Assembly (NCBI RefSeq): GCF_005502885.1
Contig: NZ_SCMR01000020.1
Coordinates: 1 to 64,000 of the forward strand
DNA: 64,000 bases
Source: Microbacterium sp. 2FI
GTDB lineage: Bacteria > Actinomycetota > Actinomycetes > Actinomycetales > Microbacteriaceae
Direction: 5' to 3'
In this document: piece by piece, positions 19,713 through 29,308 of the stretch
Position numbering within the stretch: position 1 is the first letter of the stretch
Layout of the letters: each line of letters opens with the position of its first letter
Program-made: the position numbers and the translations under genes
The notes under the pieces: model-generated
Told to the model about the DNA's origin: nothing
Seen by the model: the letters and a program-made list of their open reading frames with translations, nothing else
The model's database searches: none

Positions 19713-19722
19713 GGCCTCAGGT

Positions 19723-19745
19723 GCCGCGGCCCGTAGGGCCGCGGC
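19723..19745 (+). terminator. Hairpin after lipoprotein gene
   Basis: Perfect 10-bp stem GCCGCGGCCC/GGGCCGCGGC with loop GTA, 11 nt after the stop. No T-tract, as often in high-GC bacteria. Confidence 0.65.
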
Positions 19746-19790
19746 ATCCTGCCCCTCTGGATGCTCGTCGGGCTGCGGCATCCGTTCTCC

Positions 19791-19920
19791 CCGGGTTTGG
19801 GGCGTCTCGCGTGCGCGACGCGCCGGGGGCGTCGGCGAGTCGTACGCGCAGGACGCCCCAAACCGGGAGGGGCGGATGCCGATGCCGGCGTGTCGCGCAC
19901 GCAGCGCGCCCCGAACCCGG
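19791..19920. repeat. Intergenic inverted repeat element
   Basis: A 29-nt unit beginning CCGGGTTTGGGGCG (19791-19819) recurs inverted and diverged at 19892-19920 (ending CCCCGAACCCGG), with a further short inverted piece (GGACGCCCCAAACCGG) at 19851-19866. Lies between convergent genes; looks like a REP-type repeat family rather than coding sequence. Confidence 0.55.
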
Positions 19921-19978
19921 CGACCCAACCCCCGCCCGCCTCAACCCCAAACCCCGACCCGGCCGGGCCAGCCCGTCG

Positions 19979-20209
19979 TCAGTCGGCCCGCACCAGCAGG
20001 TCGCCGATCTCGCACTCGAGTGCGCGGCAGATCGCCGACAGCGTCGAGTAGCGGATCGCTCGGGCGCGGTCGTTCTTGAGCACCGACAGGTTCACGACCG
20101 ACACGCCGACGAGCTCCGACAGGCGCGTCAACGTCATCCCCCGTTCTTCGAGCAGCTCGTCGAGGCGGCAGTGCACCCCGGAGGGGCCCTCGTCGTCGGC
20201 CGGAGTCAT
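19979..20209 (-). CDS. Xre-family HTH regulator paired with DUF2975
   Basis: 76 aa, essentially one Cro/CI-type HTH domain: MTLTRLSELVGVSVVNLSVL is the helix-turn-helix, and the ending ALECEIGDLLVRAD is typical of the YozG-like proteins found beside DUF2975. ATG overlaps the stop of the upstream DUF2975 gene, so the two are made together. Probably regulates its own operon through the TATCG/CGATA palindrome upstream. Confidence 0.9.
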   Translation of the reverse strand: MTPADDEGPSGVHCRLDELLEERGMTLTRLSELVGVSVVNLSVLKNDRARAIRYSTLSAICRALECEIGDLLVRAD

Positions 20210-20940
20210 ACGAGCAGGTCCGTCTCGCGCTGCAGGCGAACTCCGATCTGGAACGCCGCCGCGACGAGCGCCAGGCTCAGCGCCCACCCGATCGGCGAGG
20301 CATCCAGGTTGAGGGCGAGGTACGCGAACCCGCCCGGCGGGTTCACTCCGTCGTGGCCGGTCAACTGCTGGACGCCGAGGTACTCCACCACCGACGTCCG
20401 AGCGAACGCGCCGGCGAGCTGTGAACCCATGCCGCCGACCATGATCGAGATCGCGGCGATGCCGAGCAGGTTCGGCAGTGCGCGGGTGAACGGGCGCTCG
20501 CGCAGAAGTGCGAGCGCGAGCCACCACACCGCCGCGGAGATGGCGAAGGTTGCGAGTGACGGCAAGGCGAGTTCGATGTAGAACAGCCAGCGCGACGACA
20601 TCGGGAGCCCGGCGACCTCGATCCAGGCCGAGCTGAAGCCGCTCGCGATGACGACATCGCTGCCATCGAGCACCGGCGGTGCGAGTTCGCCCGAGGTGTA
20701 CGGCATGTCGGTGACGATCGACGGGTCGTAGGTGAAGGTGACGACCGCGTTGCTGACGAGCGACACAGCGCTCAGCAGCGCCGCGAGCATCGCGCCGGCG
20801 CCGACGAGCGAGGTCGCGAACGACTCGAACCGCGTCAGTCGGCCGGCCGGTGCACGTCGGCGAGAGGCCAGCGTCGCGACGATGACCGCCACGATCACGA
20901 TCGGCAGTGCGACGAACAGCAGCAGATACTCCCAGCTCAC
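20206..20940 (-). CDS. DUF2975 membrane protein
   Basis: 244 aa, four main TM helices (about 4-24, 44-68, 118-150, 155-180) plus a C-terminal one near 215. GTG start. Matches DUF2975, a family almost always encoded just before a small Xre regulator, as here. The role is unknown; the pair may sense a membrane or cell state. Confidence 0.85.
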   Translation of the reverse strand: MSWEYLLLFVALPIVIVAVIVATLASRRRAPAGRLTRFESFATSLVGAGAMLAALLSAVSLVSNAVVTFTYDPSIVTDMPYTSGELAPPVLDGSDVVIASGFSSAWIEVAGLPMSSRWLFYIELALPSLATFAISAAVWWLALALLRERPFTRALPNLLGIAAISIMVGGMGSQLAGAFARTSVVEYLGVQQLTGHDGVNPPGGFAYLALNLDASPIGWALSLALVAAAFQIGVRLQRETDLLV

Positions 20941-20951
20941 AAGGCGACCCC

Positions 20952-20983
20952 ATATCGATATTCGTTGTTATCGAAAAACGATA
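20952..20983 (-). promoter_or_regulatory. Operator candidate of the DUF2975-HTH operon
   Basis: Two palindromes close together: ATATCGATAT (20952-20961) and TATCG-N5-CGATA (20969-20983). They lie in the AT-rich region directly upstream of the DUF2975 start and share the ATCGAT/TATCG half-site. The adjacent HTH protein is the obvious candidate ligand. Confidence 0.5.
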
Positions 20984-21041
20984 GGGCCATGGGATGCTGC
21001 GCCGCAACCCCGCGGATCACATCAGCCTCGGCATCCACCCC

Positions 21042-21093
21042 CGCTATGCCCCTGGCGAACACGGGCATGCCGCCCGCGGCCGCTCGTTACCCT
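21042..21093 (+). promoter_or_regulatory. clpC promoter region with possible ClgR site
   Basis: TACCCT at 21088-21093 is a likely -10 (transcript start near 21100). Upstream, 21042-21060 ends in GGCGAAC, the right half of a ClgR-type operator, with a poor left half (GCTATGCC). ClgR controls clp genes in other Actinobacteria; the site here is only suggestive. Confidence 0.35.
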
Positions 21094-21148
21094 CGTTGTA
21101 AGGCGCCGTGGGCTTCAACGACCCCAGCCGCCCCGAAGGAGTTGAACG

Positions 21149-23677
<2,529 letters not shown>

Positions 23678-23678
23678 G

Positions 23679-23789
23679 GCTTCGTCTCGCTGCGCTCGCT
23701 CAGCCCGAGCGCTTCGTCTCGCTTCGCTCGCTCAGCGACCGGTACCCTCGGGTCGCTGAGCGAGGGAGCGCAGCGACCGAGACGAAGCG
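23679..23789. repeat. Genome-type inverted repeat acting as clpC terminator
   Basis: Left arm GCTTCGTCTCGCTTCGCTCG... (23711-23740) pairs with the right arm GGTCGCTGAGCGAGGG... (23751-23789); a partial extra left arm sits at 23679-23703. The right arm has two small insertions relative to the left, giving bulges. The same family is at 28457-28532 and, as half a copy, at 29252-29290. Begins 2 nt after the clpC stop. Confidence 0.8.
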
Positions 23790-23805
23790 GCGGCGCGCCG
23801 GGCTC

Positions 23806-23811
23806 TACGCT
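23806..23811 (+). promoter_or_regulatory. -10 element of the N-acetyltransferase gene
   Basis: TACGCT followed by 6 nt and the ATG at 23818: leaderless geometry. Confidence 0.45.
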
Positions 23812-23817
23812 TGACCG

Positions 23818-24321
23818 ATGAGCGAGTTCACGGTGCGCCCCGCCACGACGCGCGATGTGCGCGGCATCCAGGCGATCCTCGAGCCCTTCGTTCAGCGCCG
23901 CATCCTCCTCGGCAAAGACCTGGTCGTGCTCTACGAGGCCACGCAGCAGTTCGTCGTGGCGGAGGATGCCGACGGCAATCTCGTCGGCTGCGGAGCCCTC
24001 CACGTCATGTGGGAGGACCTCGGCGAGATCCGCACGCTCATCGTCGTCGACGAATGGCTGCACCACGGGGTCGGCCGCGCGATCGTCGAGAGCCTCGAGC
24101 ACAACGCCCGCACCCTCGGGCTCTCGCGGCTGTTCTGCCTGACGTTCGAGGTCGACTTCTTCCAGCGCCGCGGATTCGCGCCGATCGGCGAGCAGGTGGT
24201 CGACCCCGACGTCTACTCGCAGCTCGTCCGCAGCCCCGACGAGGGCATCGCCGAGTTCCTGGATCTCGCTCACGTGAAGCCCAACACCCTCGGCAACACG
24301 CGGATGCTGAAGGACCTCTGA
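23818..24321 (+). CDS. Amino-acid N-acetyltransferase (short ArgA/NAGS type)
   Basis: 167 aa single GNAT domain: opening MSEFTVRPATTRDVRGI, acetyl-CoA site around VDEWLHHGVGRAIVESLE and late segment CLTFEVDFFQRRGFAPI. Closely follows the short actinobacterial N-acetylglutamate synthase pattern (as Rv2747), the first step of arginine synthesis; the ending with KPNTLGNTRMLKDL is also typical. No arginine genes nearby. Start fixed by TACGCT six bases upstream. Confidence 0.85.
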   Translation: MSEFTVRPATTRDVRGIQAILEPFVQRRILLGKDLVVLYEATQQFVVAEDADGNLVGCGALHVMWEDLGEIRTLIVVDEWLHHGVGRAIVESLEHNARTLGLSRLFCLTFEVDFFQRRGFAPIGEQVVDPDVYSQLVRSPDEGIAEFLDLAHVKPNTLGNTRMLKDL

Positions 24322-24358
24322 CCCGCGCGCCGCGCCGGGAGCCCGGCGACACGCCGCC

Positions 24359-24364
24359 TACCCT
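24359..24364 (+). promoter_or_regulatory. -10 element of the gene at 24371
   Basis: TACCCT followed by 6 nt (GGAGGC) and ATG. The spacer is purine-rich, so either leaderless or a very short leader. Confidence 0.4.
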
Positions 24365-24370
24365 GGAGGC

Positions 24371-25075
24371 ATGAGCGGCACCACGCGCAGGCACTCTCCG
24401 GCGGTCTACCGCCGGCGCCGCCTGGTTCTGCTGATAGCGCTGCTCGCGATCATCGCCACCGTGTGGCTGCTCATCGCACAGCCGTGGCGCGGCGCGGCGT
24501 CCGAGAACTCGGCATCGACGGATGAGACGACGCAGGATGCTGCGACCGAGCTCCCGATCCCCTCATCGGGTGCGCCCGCATCGACGCCGGGCGCGACGCC
24601 CGAGGCGACACCGGGTGCGGAGGATGCCGAGTCATCGCCCACGCCGTCGGCAACGCTGACGCCTGCCGCCGATCCGTGCGTCGCGCGAGACATCACCGTC
24701 GAGGCCCGCACCGATCAGGACACCTATGGGTCGGGCCAGAACCCGAAGCTGTCGATCCGGCTCACCAACAACGGCGCGGACTGCACGCTCAACGTCGGCA
24801 CGAGCGGCCAGTCGTTCGCGATCTCGAGCGGTTCCGACACGTGGTGGCGCTCGACGGACTGCCAGACCGAGCCGAGCGACATGATCGTGCTGCTGGCCGC
24901 AGGCCAGACGGTCGAGAGTGCGGCGCCGCTCGAGTGGGATCGCACCCGGTCGGCTGTCGGTACGTGCGACGCCACCGACCGTCCGCACGCCCCGGGCGGC
25001 GGTTCGTCGTACCACCTCGACGTCGAGATCGGCGGCATCGCCTCGACGTCGTCGAAGCAGTTCCTGCTGTACTGA
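24371..25075 (+). CDS. Membrane-anchored protein with Ser/Thr/Pro linker
   Basis: 234 aa: basic start MSGTTRRHSPAVYRRRR, one TM helix (about 18-38), a 60-residue Ala/Ser/Thr/Pro-rich linker, then an extracytoplasmic beta-sandwich domain of about 125 residues with three or four cysteines (DPCVAR, NNGADCTL, STDCQTE, VGTCDATD). The domain looks like a DUF4232-type Ig-like fold. Unknown role at the cell surface. Followed by a hairpin terminator. Confidence 0.8.
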   Translation: MSGTTRRHSPAVYRRRRLVLLIALLAIIATVWLLIAQPWRGAASENSASTDETTQDAATELPIPSSGAPASTPGATPEATPGAEDAESSPTPSATLTPAADPCVARDITVEARTDQDTYGSGQNPKLSIRLTNNGADCTLNVGTSGQSFAISSGSDTWWRSTDCQTEPSDMIVLLAAGQTVESAAPLEWDRTRSAVGTCDATDRPHAPGGGSSYHLDVEIGGIASTSSKQFLLY

Positions 25076-25095
25076 CTCGAGAGTTCCGGCATCCG

Positions 25096-25115
25096 TGTCC
25101 CCCGAACGGGGGACA
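25096..25115 (+). terminator. Hairpin terminator after the membrane-anchored protein
   Basis: 8-bp stem TGTCCCCC/GGGGGACA with loop GAAC, 20 nt after the stop. Confidence 0.65.
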
Positions 25116-25147
25116 GCACGCGCGCGCCGCGCGGCGTACTCTGGGCC

Positions 25148-25360
25148 TCAGCTCCCGCAATGCCGACGCTGTCCCCCAGCAGCGGTTCGTACCCCAGCGA
25201 ACGATCGTGGCCCCTCGGTGAGCAGCAGGCCCTCTCGAACTGCCCCGGATCGGAAGGCGCGAGAGGGCCGGCTCAGTTCCGGCACAGGGGTCGGGCGAGA
25301 AAGAGTGCGGGGCCGGAGCGTCCCCCCGGACCACTCCGACCCCGCGTCCCCCAGGACGCG
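25148..25360 (+). ncRNA. Candidate structured C-rich small RNA
   Basis: A 213-nt non-coding stretch that folds into successive hairpins. Two abut with no gap: CGCTG-tcccccag-CAGCG (25167-25184) and GTTCG-taccccag-CGAAC (25185-25202), each with a 5-bp stem and near-identical 8-nt C-rich loop. A long composite stem follows (CCCCT 25211, TGAGC 25219, GGCCCTCTCG 25228, pairing with CGAGAGGGCC 25260, GCTCA 25271, AGGGG 25286), then a 12-bp stem with a six-C loop (25307-25345), and a final hairpin (25343-25360). TACTCT at 25136 could be its -10. Tandem C-rich loops recall the actinobacterial 6C RNA, but I cannot assign it. Part may serve as the permease terminator on the other strand. Confidence 0.35.
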
Positions 25361-25366
25361 AATGGA

Positions 25367-26929
25367 CTAGGGCTTGTCGCCGAACACTTCCTTCTCCATT
25401 GCGTCGTATCCCTCGGCCTGCGGGTCGCCGTGCGTGCCGCCCGACAGTGCATACTCCTCCTCCGGCGAGAGCACCAGTCGGTGGCGGAAGAACAGCGCGA
25501 AGCCGACGAGGATGATGACGTACACGATCGCGATCGCCACGATCGCGGGCTGGAACGCCTCGTTGAGCAGGAACCCGACGAAGATGAGCGCCGAGATCGC
25601 CGCGGCCACGATCGCCCCGGGGATTCCCCAGGGGCTGCGGTACGGACGCTCGACGTTCGGGAGCTTGCGGCGCAGGATCACGAACGACACCATCTGCAGG
25701 AAGTACGCGAGCACCGCGCCCCAGACCGCGATGTTGAGCACGATCGCACCAGCCACGGCGCCCGCTCCCTCATCGGCGGCGGCGATCGTGTCGAGCACGA
25801 CGAGCGCGACGAAGCCGATCACGGCACCGACGAGCAGCGCGACCCACGGGGTCTTGCGCTTGCCGGTGAGCGAGAGGAAGCGCGGGTAGTACCCGGCCCG
25901 CGAGAGCGAGTACATGTTGCGGCCGTAGGCGAACATGATGCCCTGCAGCGACGCGAGGAGGCCGATCAGCGCCAGCAGGGCCAGCACGGCTGCGGCTTCG
26001 TCGCCGACGATCGCACGGAAGCCGTCGAGCAGCGGTTCGAGCGAGACGCCCGTCGCGTCGGCGCCGATGACACCCGTGTTGAGGAAGAGCACGAGGAGTC
26101 CGGTCACGATGAGCGTCGCGCGTGCCCAGAGGCCCGCCCGCGGGATGTCGCGCACGGGGTTGTGCGACTCTTCGGCCGCCAGCGGCAGTTCTTCGATGCC
26201 GAGGAAGAACCACATCGCGAAGGGAAGCGCGAAGAGGATCGGCACCACGCCGTGTGGCAGGAACTCGGTCTGCCCGGCATCCGGCGCGATGTTCCACAGG
26301 TTCGCCCACTCGAAGGCTCCCGTGAAGAGGGCCATGAGTGAGAAGACCAGGATGATGCCGATCGAGATGACCGAGACGACGATCGCGAACTTGAATGAGA
26401 TGCTCGCGCCGGCCGCGTTGAGTGCGACGAAGGCGAGGTACAGCACGACGTACCAGGCCCACATCATGTTTGCGCCGTCGGCTGAAAGGTCGAAGCCGAG
26501 GAGTTCTGCCGTGATCGCGTTGGCGTAAGAAGCCGAGAAGAAGACGATCACCGCGGTCGTCGCGACGTACTCGATGGTCTCGGCGGCGCCGGTGATCAGG
26601 CCGCCCCACGGCCCCATCGCCGACCGCGCGAACGAGTAGGCGCCGCCGGTGTGCGGCATGGCGGCGGCCATTTCTCCGATCGAGAAGATGAGCCCGTAGT
26701 ACATCACCACCAGGATGCCGAAGGCGATCAGCATCCCGCCGAAGCCGGCGAAGTCGATGCCGAAGTTCCAGCCGGAGAAGTCGCCCGAGATGACGGCGGC
26801 GACGGCGAGGCCCCACAGGCCCCAGACTCCGGCGCTGCGCTTCAGGCCGCGCTTCTCGAAATACTCGTTACCGGCTCGCGTATAGGTCGCTCCGGCAACC
26901 TTGGCAGAGCCCTCGCTCGACTGTGACAT
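25367..26929 (-). CDS. APC-family amino acid/ethanolamine permease
   Basis: 520 aa, about 12 TM helices, no signal peptide. Resembles the EutP-like ethanolamine permease branch of the APC superfamily: the first helix carries VISGDFSGWNFG, and EMAAAMPHTGGAYSFARSAMGP and FLGIEELPLAAEES are characteristic. Likely proton-coupled uptake of ethanolamine or another amine. ATG at 26929 is preceded by GGAGG; the frame upstream of it is unsupported. Divergent from the GlnA-like gene, whose substrate it probably brings in. Confidence 0.88.
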   Translation of the reverse strand: MSQSSEGSAKVAGATYTRAGNEYFEKRGLKRSAGVWGLWGLAVAAVISGDFSGWNFGIDFAGFGGMLIAFGILVVMYYGLIFSIGEMAAAMPHTGGAYSFARSAMGPWGGLITGAAETIEYVATTAVIVFFSASYANAITAELLGFDLSADGANMMWAWYVVLYLAFVALNAAGASISFKFAIVVSVISIGIILVFSLMALFTGAFEWANLWNIAPDAGQTEFLPHGVVPILFALPFAMWFFLGIEELPLAAEESHNPVRDIPRAGLWARATLIVTGLLVLFLNTGVIGADATGVSLEPLLDGFRAIVGDEAAAVLALLALIGLLASLQGIMFAYGRNMYSLSRAGYYPRFLSLTGKRKTPWVALLVGAVIGFVALVVLDTIAAADEGAGAVAGAIVLNIAVWGAVLAYFLQMVSFVILRRKLPNVERPYRSPWGIPGAIVAAAISALIFVGFLLNEAFQPAIVAIAIVYVIILVGFALFFRHRLVLSPEEEYALSGGTHGDPQAEGYDAMEKEVFGDKP

Positions 26930-26964
26930 CGATCCTCCGTGCACTCGGGTAAGGCGCGGGGGGT

Positions 26965-26988
26965 GCGCCATGCGCATGATTGTGGCGC
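26965..26988. promoter_or_regulatory. Palindrome in the permease-glnA divergent promoter
   Basis: GCGCCA at 26965-26970 and TGGCGC at 26983-26988, spaced 12 nt, between the two divergent starts. Possible operator for the FadR-type regulator of the cluster; inference only. Confidence 0.3.
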
Positions 26989-27030
26989 TTATTGGTGGGC
27001 TGTGTCTACCTTTGGATCGGAAAATCTCGT

Positions 27031-27036
27031 TACAGT
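27031..27036 (+). promoter_or_regulatory. -10 element of the glnA-like operon
   Basis: TACAGT about 60 nt upstream of the start; leader includes GGAAGG at 27082-27087, 9 nt before the ATG at 27097. Confidence 0.4.
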
Positions 27037-27096
27037 GGACGCGGGCGCGGCCCGGGGCCACGCTCGGGTGAACGCCGTGACGGAAGGATGGACCCC

Positions 27097-28452
27097 ATGC
27101 CGGGCAACCTCAGCGTCTCCGACCTGGACGCGGCGATCGCGTCGGGCGAGATCGACACCGTCGTCGTCGCGTTCGCCGACGCGCAGGGCCGGCTCGTCGG
27201 CAAGCGCGTCTCAGCACGGCTGTTCCAGGAGGAAGTGCTGCCGCACGGCGCCGAGGCCTGCAACTACCTGCTGTCGGTCGACGTCGACATGAACACCGTC
27301 GACGGCTACGCGATGTCGAGCTGGGAGACCGGCTACGGCGACATGATGCTGCGCTGCGATCCGGCGACGCTGCGGCGGATCCCGTGGCTGCCGGGCAGTG
27401 CGCTCGTGATGGCCGACCTCACGTGGACCGACGGCGCGCCCGTCGTGCAGTCACCGCGCGACATCCTGAACCGGCAGCGGGCGCGGTTGGCCGAGCGTGG
27501 TCTCGTCGGCTACTCGGGCACCGAGCTCGAATTCATCGTGTTCGACGACTCGTACCGCGCCGCGTGGGCCAAGGGCTACCGCGACCTGACCCCCTCGACC
27601 GACTACAACGTCGACTACGACCTGCTCGCGTCGGGGCGGCTCGAGCCCCTGCTGCGCGACATCCGCCTGAGCATGGATGCCGCGGGCATGTACTGCGAGG
27701 GCGTCAAGGGCGAGTGCAACCTGGGCCAGCAGGAGATCGCGTTCCGCTTCGCCGAGGTGCTCGAGACCGCCGACCAGCACACGATCTACAAGAACGGCGC
27801 GAAGGCCATCGCCGACAAGCACGGCAAGGCGCTCACCTTCATGGCGAAGTTCAACGAGCGCGAGGGCAACAGCTGCCACATCCACCTGTCGGTGCGGTCC
27901 GAGTCGGGCGAGGCGGTCATGGCCGGCGACGGCGCGCACGGCTTCAGCCCGCTCATGGAGCACTGGATCGCCGGCATCATCGCGACCCTCCGCGAGTTCA
28001 CGCTGCTGTACGCGCCCACCATCAACTCCTACAAGCGGTACGCCAAGGGATCGTTCGCCCCGACCGGGGTCGCGTGGGGCGTCGACAATCGCACGTGCGC
28101 GCTGCGGGTCATCGGGCATGGACCGTCGCTGCGCGTCGAGAACCGCGTGCCCGGGGGCGACGTCAACCCGTACCTCGCGATCTCGGCGATCATCGCCGGC
28201 GGTTTCCACGGCATCGAGCACGAGCTGCCCCTGCCGGCCCCGCTCACCGGCAACGCCTATGCATCAGACGTCGATCACCTGCCGACGACGCTGCGCGAGG
28301 CGGCGCGGCTCTTCGACGAGTCGGCCATCGCGCGTGCCGCCTTCGGAGACGACATGGTCGAGCACTATCTGAACCAGGCGCGCATCGAGATCGAGGCCTA
28401 CGACGCGGCCGTGACCGATTGGGAGAGGGTACGTGGATTCGAGCGCCTCTGA
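27097..28452 (+). CDS. Glutamine-synthetase-like gamma-glutamyl-amine ligase
   Basis: 451 aa GS type I fold: N-terminal beta-grasp, then the catalytic domain with GTELEFIVFD (Mg/ATP site), GEC-NLGQQEIAFR, the ATP-site segment KFNEREGNSCHIHLS and the glutamate-site arginine segment NRTCALRVIGHG...VENRVPGGDVNPYL. No adenylylation-site (NLY-type) C-terminal motif, as in GlnA3/GlnA4-type enzymes that ligate glutamate to polyamines or ethanolamine rather than ammonia. ATG at 27097 preferred over 27088 because GGAAGG then has normal spacing. Heads the catabolic operon with an amidotransferase-like hydrolase, ALDH and SDR. Confidence 0.88.
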   Translation: MPGNLSVSDLDAAIASGEIDTVVVAFADAQGRLVGKRVSARLFQEEVLPHGAEACNYLLSVDVDMNTVDGYAMSSWETGYGDMMLRCDPATLRRIPWLPGSALVMADLTWTDGAPVVQSPRDILNRQRARLAERGLVGYSGTELEFIVFDDSYRAAWAKGYRDLTPSTDYNVDYDLLASGRLEPLLRDIRLSMDAAGMYCEGVKGECNLGQQEIAFRFAEVLETADQHTIYKNGAKAIADKHGKALTFMAKFNEREGNSCHIHLSVRSESGEAVMAGDGAHGFSPLMEHWIAGIIATLREFTLLYAPTINSYKRYAKGSFAPTGVAWGVDNRTCALRVIGHGPSLRVENRVPGGDVNPYLAISAIIAGGFHGIEHELPLPAPLTGNAYASDVDHLPTTLREAARLFDESAIARAAFGDDMVEHYLNQARIEIEAYDAAVTDWERVRGFERL

Positions 28453-29308
28453 CCGCGTTTCGTCTCGCTTCGCTCGCTCAACGACCGAGACTCCGGTCGT
28501 TGAGCGAGGGAGCGAAGCGACCGAGACGAAACGCCCCGTCATCGGCCTGACGACCTACCTCGAGCAGGCGAAGCAGGGGGTGTGGGACGTGCGTGCCGCG
28601 TTCCTGCCGCAGCAGTACTTCGACGCCGTCACCGCCTCGGGCGGCATCGCCGTGCTGCTGCCACCCCAGCCCGGGCCCGAGAGTGCGGCCCCCGCGGTTC
28701 TCGACGGACTCGACGGCCTCATCCTCACGGGAGGCCTGGACGTTCAGCCCGAGCTGTATGGCGCCGTGCGGCATCCGCTCACCGATCCCGCGCGCCCCGA
28801 TCGTGACGCGTGGGAGCTCGCGCTCTTCGCGGGGGCCGAGGAGCGACGGATGCCGGTGCTCGCGATCTGCCGAGGACTCCAGCTCGTGAACGTTGCGCGC
28901 GGCGGCACGCTGCACCAGCACCTGCCCGAAGCCCTCGGCACCGAGCGCTACCGCATCGGCGGCGGCGTCTTCGCGACGAACGAGGTGCACGTGAGCGAAG
29001 GATCGCGCCTCGCCGAGCAGATCGGCGCCGGGGGTTTCGCCGTGCACAGCTACCACCACCAGGGCGTCGACCGGCTGGGCGAGGGCCTCGTCGTCACGGC
29101 GCAGACCGACGACGGACTCGTGCAGGCCTTCGAGTCGGCAGGCGACGGCTATCTCGTCGGCGTGCAGTGGCACCCGGAGGAGAACGCCGAAGACCGCCGG
29201 CTCTTCGCCGGGCTCGTCGCCGAGGCCGCTGCCTTCAGTGTTGCTGGGCGCGGGTCGGCGAGCGAGGAGCGCAGCGACGAGACGAAGCGGAGGGAGGTAC
29301 ACGCATGA
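28433..29308 (+). CDS. Gamma-glutamyl-gamma-aminobutyrate hydrolase-like protein (PuuD family)
   Basis: 291 aa class I amidotransferase (peptidase C26). The nucleophile is in AICRGLQLVNVARGGTLHQHL (Cys about 146); His/Glu of the triad in QWHPEENAED near the end. It would release glutamate from a gamma-glutamyl intermediate made by the upstream ligase. The only in-frame start is GTG at 28433, inside the end of the glnA-like gene, so the first 30 or so residues are translated from a palindromic repeat; the conserved fold starts at about residue 34 (RPVIGLTTY). The last 20 residues come from half a copy of the same repeat. Confidence 0.88.
   Translation: MDSSASDRVSSRFARSTTETPVVERGSEATETKRPVIGLTTYLEQAKQGVWDVRAAFLPQQYFDAVTASGGIAVLLPPQPGPESAAPAVLDGLDGLILTGGLDVQPELYGAVRHPLTDPARPDRDAWELALFAGAEERRMPVLAICRGLQLVNVARGGTLHQHLPEALGTERYRIGGGVFATNEVHVSEGSRLAEQIGAGGFAVHSYHHQGVDRLGEGLVVTAQTDDGLVQAFESAGDGYLVGVQWHPEENAEDRRLFAGLVAEAAAFSVAGRGSASEERSDETKRREVHA
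28457..28532. repeat. Palindromic repeat copy translated into a protein N-terminus
   Basis: Left arm GTTTCGTCTCGCTTCGCTCG... (28457-28487) and right arm CGGTCGTTGAGCGAGGG... (28494-28532), same family as the element after clpC. Lies between the end of the glnA-like gene and the conserved core of the hydrolase. Confidence 0.8.
29252..29290 (+). repeat. Half copy of the palindromic repeat at the hydrolase 3' end
   Basis: Resembles only the right arm (GGTCGGCGAGCGAGGAGCGC... to GAGACGAAGCGG). It encodes the charged C-terminal tail SASEERSDETKRRE of the hydrolase. Confidence 0.65.

Noticed and set aside
25148..25360. Identification of the structured region as RNase P RNA, SRP RNA or tmRNA
   Set aside because: The conserved cores of these RNAs (for example GAGGAAAGTCC or the GGAAGGNAGCAG arrangement) are not present.
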